17,522 bases of DNA from Comamonadaceae bacterium (GTDB lineage Bacteria > Pseudomonadota > Gammaproteobacteria > Burkholderiales > Burkholderiaceae_C): contig CANGZO010000016.1 of NCBI GenBank assembly GCA_947458305.1, positions 1 through 17,522 on the forward strand. Direction: 5' to 3'. A program made the translations under genes and the position numbers. Below, piece by piece: positions 14,313-17,522 of this stretch (the stretch's first letter is position 1; each line of letters begins with the position of its first letter). The notes below the pieces were generated by a model. That model saw only the letters and a list, made by a program, of their open reading frames with translations, had not been told where the DNA came from and did not search any database.

Positions 14313-16304
14313 TCAGCTCAGCAAGGCGTTGACCCGCTTCACATAAGCCGCGGGGTCAGCAGGCAAGCCGCCTTCGGCCAGCAGGGCCTGGTCAAACAAG
14401 ATGTGGGCCAGGTCGTGGAAGTGGACCGAGCCGTCAAGCTTTTTGACCAGCGCGTGTTCGGGGTTGACCTCCAGCACGGGCTTGACTTCGGGTGCTTGTT
14501 GACCGGCTTGTTTGAGCATGCGGGCCAGTTGCATGCTCATGCCATCATCGGTCACCACCAAGCAGGCGGGGCTGTCCACCAAGCGGCTGGTCACCCGCAC
14601 GTCTTCGGCTTTGTCTTTGAGGGCTTCTTTGAGCTTGGCCAGCACGGGCTTGAAGGTTTCGGCCGCGTCTTCGGCGGCTTTCTTCTCTTCTTCGTCTTGC
14701 AGCTTGCCCAGGTCAAACGCGCCCTTGGCCACACTTTGCAGCGGGGTGCCGTCGAACTCGTGCACAAAGTTCAGCGCCCACTCGTCCACGCGGTCGGTCA
14801 TCAGCAAGACCTCGATACCTTTTTTCTTGAAGACTTCGAGCTGCGGGCTGTTCTTGGCAGCCGCCAGGGTGTCGGCGGTGATGTAGTAAATCGCGTCCTG
14901 GCCTTCTTTCATGCGGGCTTTGTAGTCGGCAAAGCTCACGCTCACGGTGTCGCTGGTGGTCGATGCAAAACGCAGCAGCTTGGACAGGCGGTCTTTGTTG
15001 CCAAAGTCTTCGCCCAGGCCTTCTTTCAGCACCGCGCCGAACTCGGCGTAGAACTTGGAATATTGGCCGAGTTGGGCTTTGTCTTCTTCGCTTAAAACAT
15101 CAGAGACCCCTTCGGTAGTCGCATCAGTCAAACCGTCTGTGCTTTCTGGTGCTTTGTCGTGTTTGGCCAAATCTTCCAGCATCGACAGCACGCGCTTGGT
15201 ACAGCCTTCGCGGATGGCTTTCACGTCGCGGCTTTCTTGCAGCAGCTCGCGGCTCACGTTCAGCGGCAGATCGGCCGAGTCCACCACGCCCTTCACAAAG
15301 CGCAGATAGCTGGGCATCAGCGCCTCGGCTTCGTCCATGATGAACACACGCTTCACATACAGTTTGATGCCCGCTTTTTTGTCGCGGTTCCACAGGTCTT
15401 GCGGGGCTTTGGATGGGATGTAGAGCAGCTGGGTGTATTCGGTGCTGCCTTCCACGCGGTTGTGGGTCCAGGTCAGCGGAGCTTCAAAGTCACGGCTGAT
15501 CTGTTTGTAGAAATCGGCGTATTGCTCGTCGCTGATGTCTTTCTTGGGGCGGGTCCACAGGGCACTGGCTTTGTTGATGGTTTCCCACTCGCCGGTCTTG
15601 ACCATGCCGCCAGGTTTGCGGCCCGCTTCTTCGTTGCTCGGGTCGATCAGCTCGCCGTCTTTCCACTCTTCCTTTTCCATCAAGATGGGCAGGCTGATGT
15701 GGTCAGAGTATTTGCCGACGATTTCCTTGAGCTTCCAAGTGTTGGCGTATTCCAGCGCTTCTTCGCGCAGGTGCAGGATCACGCTGGTGCCGCGATCAGC
15801 GCGGGTGATGGTCTCGACCTCAAAGTCGCCCGTGCCACCACTGATCCAGCGCACGCCTTCAGCGGGCGTTGTGCCAGCGCGGCGGGTTTCGACGGTGATC
15901 TTGTCGGCCACGATGAAGCCCGAATAAAAGCCCACACCGAACTGGCCGATCAGCTGCGCATCCGACTTCTGGTCACCGCTCAGCTTGCTCATGAAGTCCT
16001 TGGTGCCGCTCTTGGCAATCGTGCCTAGGTGGTCAATGGCTTCTTGCGCGGTCATGCCGATGCCGTTGTCGGTGATCGTGAGTGTCTTGGACGCTTTGTC
16101 GAAGGACAAACGCACCTGCAGGTCGGGTGCGTCTTCGTACAGGGCCGTGTTGTTCAGCGCCTCAAAGCGCAGTTTGTCGCAAGCGTCGGAAGCATTCGAG
16201 ATCAGTTCGCGCAGAAAGATCTCTTGGTTGGAGTACAGCGAGTGGGTAACCAGGTGCAGCAGTTGTGCGACTTCGGCCTGAAAGGCATGGGTTTGTTTGC
16301 TCAT
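14313..16304 (-). CDS. htpG: Molecular chaperone HtpG (bacterial Hsp90)
   Basis: Encodes 663 residues. HtpG is a cytoplasmic ATP-dependent dimeric chaperone that remodels client proteins under heat and other stress. The N-terminal GHKL ATPase motifs are clear: FLRELISNASDACDKLR with Glu33 and Asn37, DNGIGM (79-84), GTIAKSGT (94-101) and GQFGVGFYS (120-128). The middle-domain segment LPLNVSRELLQESR (346-359) carries the catalytic-loop Arg. The C-terminal dimerisation domain ends with LLDQALLAEGG-like sequence (seen as LFDQALLAEGG). E. coli HtpG has 624 residues. Much of the excess is an acidic, Ser/Thr-rich insertion at about 383-412 between middle-domain helices. ATG 16304 begins the conserved MSKQTHAFQAEV start. 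A candidate RpoH promoter lies upstream; the terminator after srkA ends it. Confidence 0.97.
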   Translation of the reverse strand: MSKQTHAFQAEVAQLLHLVTHSLYSNQEIFLRELISNASDACDKLRFEALNNTALYEDAPDLQVRLSFDKASKTLTITDNGIGMTAQEAIDHLGTIAKSGTKDFMSKLSGDQKSDAQLIGQFGVGFYSGFIVADKITVETRRAGTTPAEGVRWISGGTGDFEVETITRADRGTSVILHLREEALEYANTWKLKEIVGKYSDHISLPILMEKEEWKDGELIDPSNEEAGRKPGGMVKTGEWETINKASALWTRPKKDISDEQYADFYKQISRDFEAPLTWTHNRVEGSTEYTQLLYIPSKAPQDLWNRDKKAGIKLYVKRVFIMDEAEALMPSYLRFVKGVVDSADLPLNVSRELLQESRDVKAIREGCTKRVLSMLEDLAKHDKAPESTDGLTDATTEGVSDVLSEEDKAQLGQYSKFYAEFGAVLKEGLGEDFGNKDRLSKLLRFASTTSDTVSVSFADYKARMKEGQDAIYYITADTLAAAKNSPQLEVFKKKGIEVLLMTDRVDEWALNFVHEFDGTPLQSVAKGAFDLGKLQDEEEKKAAEDAAETFKPVLAKLKEALKDKAEDVRVTSRLVDSPACLVVTDDGMSMQLARMLKQAGQQAPEVKPVLEVNPEHALVKKLDGSVHFHDLAHILFDQALLAEGGLPADPAAYVKRVNALLS

Positions 16305-16337
16305 AGCGGTTCAACAGTAAAAAAGTCAGAAAACAAG

Positions 16338-16360
16338 AACGCCCCACAGCTTGGGGCGTT
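16338..16360 (-). terminator. Rho-independent terminator of the pseudouridine synthase gene
   Basis: On the minus strand AACGCCCCA / TGGGGCGTT form a perfect 9-bp stem with a 5-nt loop, followed by CTTGTTTTCTGACTTTTTT. It lies about 20 bp past the stop of the pseudouridine synthase gene, in the 75-bp gap before htpG. It also overlaps the -10 box of the candidate htpG promoter. Confidence 0.75.
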
Positions 16361-16376
16361 GTGGTTGGATTTCAAG
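16349..16376 (-). promoter_or_regulatory. Candidate RpoH (sigma-32) heat-shock promoter of htpG
   Basis: On the minus strand CTTGAAA (16376-16370) is followed, 14 bp after CTTGAA, by CCCCAAGC (16356-16349). The E. coli sigma-32 consensus is CTTGAA, 13-15 bp, CCCCATnT, so the -35 is perfect and the -10 matches CCCCA. Transcription would start near 16342, giving a leader of about 38 nt before the htpG ATG. htpG is a known RpoH-regulon gene in many proteobacteria, which supports the call. Caution: the CCCC run is also the terminator stem, so its presence has another explanation. Confidence 0.6.
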
Positions 16377-16379
16377 AGG

Positions 16380-17288
16380 TCAAAACGACTCGTTCGGCCC
16401 CAAATATCGCCAGGTACCCGCCGGCATTTGTCCCAGCTGCACGCCGCCCATGCGGATGCGCTTGAGGCCCACGACCTTCAGGCCCACTTGCTCGCACATG
16501 CGGCGGATCTGGCGCTTTTTGCCTTCGGTCAGCACAAAGCGCAGCTGCTCGGGGTTTTGCCAGTCCACCTTGGCGGGCTTCAGGGGTTTGCCGTCCAGGC
16601 TCAGGCCATGGCGCAGGCGCTCCAGCAGCGCCTTGGGGAACACGGCTTGCACATTGGCGCTGACCCGGTCGAAGTCGCCAATGGTGGTGAGCTGGTTGGC
16701 TTTACCCCCATAGGTGGCTGATGCGGCGGTGGCGGCGGCGGTGTTTTCGTGGCCGGTGTAGGCCACGCGCACCAAATATTCTTTTTCCATCTCCGAGTCT
16801 TCACCGATCAGCTGACGCGCCACGCGGCCGTCTTGCGTCAGCACCAGCAATCCGGTGGAGTCGATGTCCAGGCGCCCGGCCGGGGCCAAGCCGCGCAGAT
16901 GCGGCGGGGTGAAGCGCAGCTTGGACGGGTCGCCCCCCCAGTGGCTGCGTGGGTTGATGAGCGTGATGGCCGGTTCATGCCCGTCTTCGGCCTGACCGCT
17001 CACATAGCCCATGGGCTTGTGCAGCAAGATGGTCACTTGACGGTCTTGCTGTTGTTCGGCCGCCTTGTCGATGGTGATGCGGTCCGACAGCGTGACTTGC
17101 TGGCCCATGCTGGCGGGCAGGCCATTGACCTTGACCCAGCCTTGTTCGATCCAGGCATCGGCTTCGCGGCGCGAGCACATGCGCAGCTCGGCCATGCGCT
17201 TGTTCAATCTTGAGGTGCCGCCGGGCGCAGCGGCTTCGCCTTTGCCTTCAGGTCGGGGGGCGCGTTGAAATGCCGGAGGCTGGTTCAT
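16380..17288 (-). CDS. Pseudouridine synthase, RsuA/RluB/RluE/RluF family (RluF-like)
   Basis: Encodes 302 residues. The family isomerises specific uridines of rRNA (16S or 23S) or tRNA. An N-terminal S4 RNA-binding domain is seen at about 27-75: RLNKRMAELRMCSRREADAWI, then KVNG. The catalytic domain contains LLHKPMGYVSG (88-98), PAGRLDIDSTGLLVLTQDG (136-154) with catalytic Asp141, EKEYLVRV (168-175), and KKRQIRRMCEQVG (257-269). RRMCE and the S4 form resemble RluF (23S U2604) more than RsuA, but I would not fix the target. An Ala/Thr-rich insertion at about 180-200 is unusual. The N-terminal 25 residues are basic, Pro/Ala/Gly-rich and probably disordered. ATG 17288 is near the upstream hairpin; no Shine-Dalgarno is obvious. 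Confidence 0.9.
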   Translation of the reverse strand: MNQPPAFQRAPRPEGKGEAAAPGGTSRLNKRMAELRMCSRREADAWIEQGWVKVNGLPASMGQQVTLSDRITIDKAAEQQQDRQVTILLHKPMGYVSGQAEDGHEPAITLINPRSHWGGDPSKLRFTPPHLRGLAPAGRLDIDSTGLLVLTQDGRVARQLIGEDSEMEKEYLVRVAYTGHENTAAATAASATYGGKANQLTTIGDFDRVSANVQAVFPKALLERLRHGLSLDGKPLKPAKVDWQNPEQLRFVLTEGKKRQIRRMCEQVGLKVVGLKRIRMGGVQLGQMPAGTWRYLGPNESF

Positions 17289-17302
17289 GGGTGTGCAGAA
17301 TC

Positions 17303-17346
17303 AAAAATGGGACGAATGGGCAAGGCTGCCCATTGTCCCTTTTTTT
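17303..17346. terminator. Strong Rho-independent terminator after the cytochrome c gene
   Basis: A 7-bp perfect stem, ATGGGCA (17316-17322) and TGCCCAT (17327-17333), extends through an internal loop to GGGAC / GTCCC (17309-17313, 17335-17339) and A5 / T7 flanks. The T-run on either side allows termination in both directions. On the minus strand it follows the cytochrome gene's stop by 12 bp and ends only 14 bp before the pseudouridine synthase ATG, so that gene's promoter must overlap the hairpin. Confidence 0.82.
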
Positions 17347-17358
17347 GCTCCCACCCCT

Positions 17359-17522
17359 CTAGCGCGTGTGTGCGAAAAAGTGCGCCAAGTCCTTGAGTTG
17401 CGCATCGTTGATGCCATACAAGGCCGCGGCCATCACCGTGTCGCGGCCAGGGCCGGGTTTGTCACGGTATTCCTTCATCACGTCCAACAAAAACTGTTCT
17501 TGTTGGCTGGCCAAGCGGGGTA
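17359..17522 (-). CDS. c-type cytochrome, C-terminal fragment (cut by window edge)
   Basis: The minus strand holds the last 53 codons and a TAG stop; the 5' end lies beyond the window. The fragment starts PRLASQQEQFLLDVMKEYRD and ends QLKDLAHFFAHTR. This matches the second half of a cytochrome c553/c4-type haem domain: the (P)xLAxQ segment, the YRD loop, a methionine (Met30 of the fragment, in DTVMAA) in the place of the axial haem ligand, and the final helix LxDLAxFxA. The CxxCH haem site would lie upstream and is not visible, so whether it is a one- or two-domain cytochrome is unknown. Such proteins carry electrons in the periplasm. A strong hairpin terminator follows. Confidence 0.72.
   Translation of the reverse strand, partial: PRLASQQEQFLLDVMKEYRDKPGPGRDTVMAAALYGINDAQLKDLAHFFAHTR

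Noticed and set aside
14115..15095. A 326-codon plus-strand open frame antisense to htpG
   Set aside because: Composition is typical of the complement of htpG, and the frame crosses the srkA/htpG terminator.
1..17522. Mobile element, prophage, toxin-antitoxin, CRISPR or a novel defence system
   Set aside because: No transposase, integrase, repeat array, tRNA-flanked insertion or compositional break was seen; nearly all the DNA is accounted for by recognisable chromosomal genes.

Overview
The window reads as a high-GC, chromosomal, mostly housekeeping segment of a betaproteobacterium. The best guess is Burkholderiales, family Comamonadaceae (Limnohabitans/Rhodoferax-like). This rests on codon usage, on recognisable protein families, and on the tsaB-rimI-uracil-DNA-glycosylase order; it was not tested by any search. 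I see no tRNA, rRNA, CRISPR array, insertion sequence or phage gene. Genes cover almost all of the window, and several abut or overlap.

Layout. (a) 1-1794, minus strand: the start of a SemiSWEET sugar transporter (cut by the left edge) lies downstream of dacB (PBP4-type D,D-peptidase). (b) 1863-5087, plus strand: a tight run of an EamA/DMT exporter, tsaB (tRNA t6A synthesis), rimI (ribosomal protein S18 acetylation) and a family-4-like Fe-S uracil-DNA glycosylase. (c) 5094-5969, minus: psd (phosphatidylserine decarboxylase), 6 bp from the convergent glycosylase gene. (d) 6063-7802, plus: a two-gene ABC-2 exporter of the NodI/NodJ family. (e) 7792-9042, minus: a family-4 glycosyltransferase whose 3' end overlaps the permease gene. 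(f) 9234-11414, plus: a TonB-dependent receptor closely resembling E. coli YncD/PqqU, the pyrroloquinoline quinone receptor. (g) 11482-14238, plus: 3-hydroxybutyryl-CoA dehydrogenase, a crotonase-family protein, and an SrkA-type stress kinase. A bidirectional terminator follows. (h) 14313-17522, minus: htpG (Hsp90), an RsuA/RluB/RluF-type pseudouridine synthase, and the 3' end of a c-type cytochrome gene, separated by strong hairpins.

How they fit. The genes do not form one pathway. tsaB, rimI, the pseudouridine synthase, htpG and srkA concern translation quality and stress. dacB, psd, the glycosyltransferase and the NodIJ-like exporter concern the envelope. The dehydrogenase and crotonase belong to acyl-CoA metabolism. 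No new multi-gene system is evident. The most notable signals are: a candidate RpoH heat-shock promoter for htpG whose -10 box lies inside the upstream gene's terminator stem; a recurring -10-like hexamer 6-7 nt before start codons, suggesting leaderless mRNAs; the PqqU-like receptor; a NodIJ-family pair with no nodulation genes; and an altered motif I in the glycosylase.
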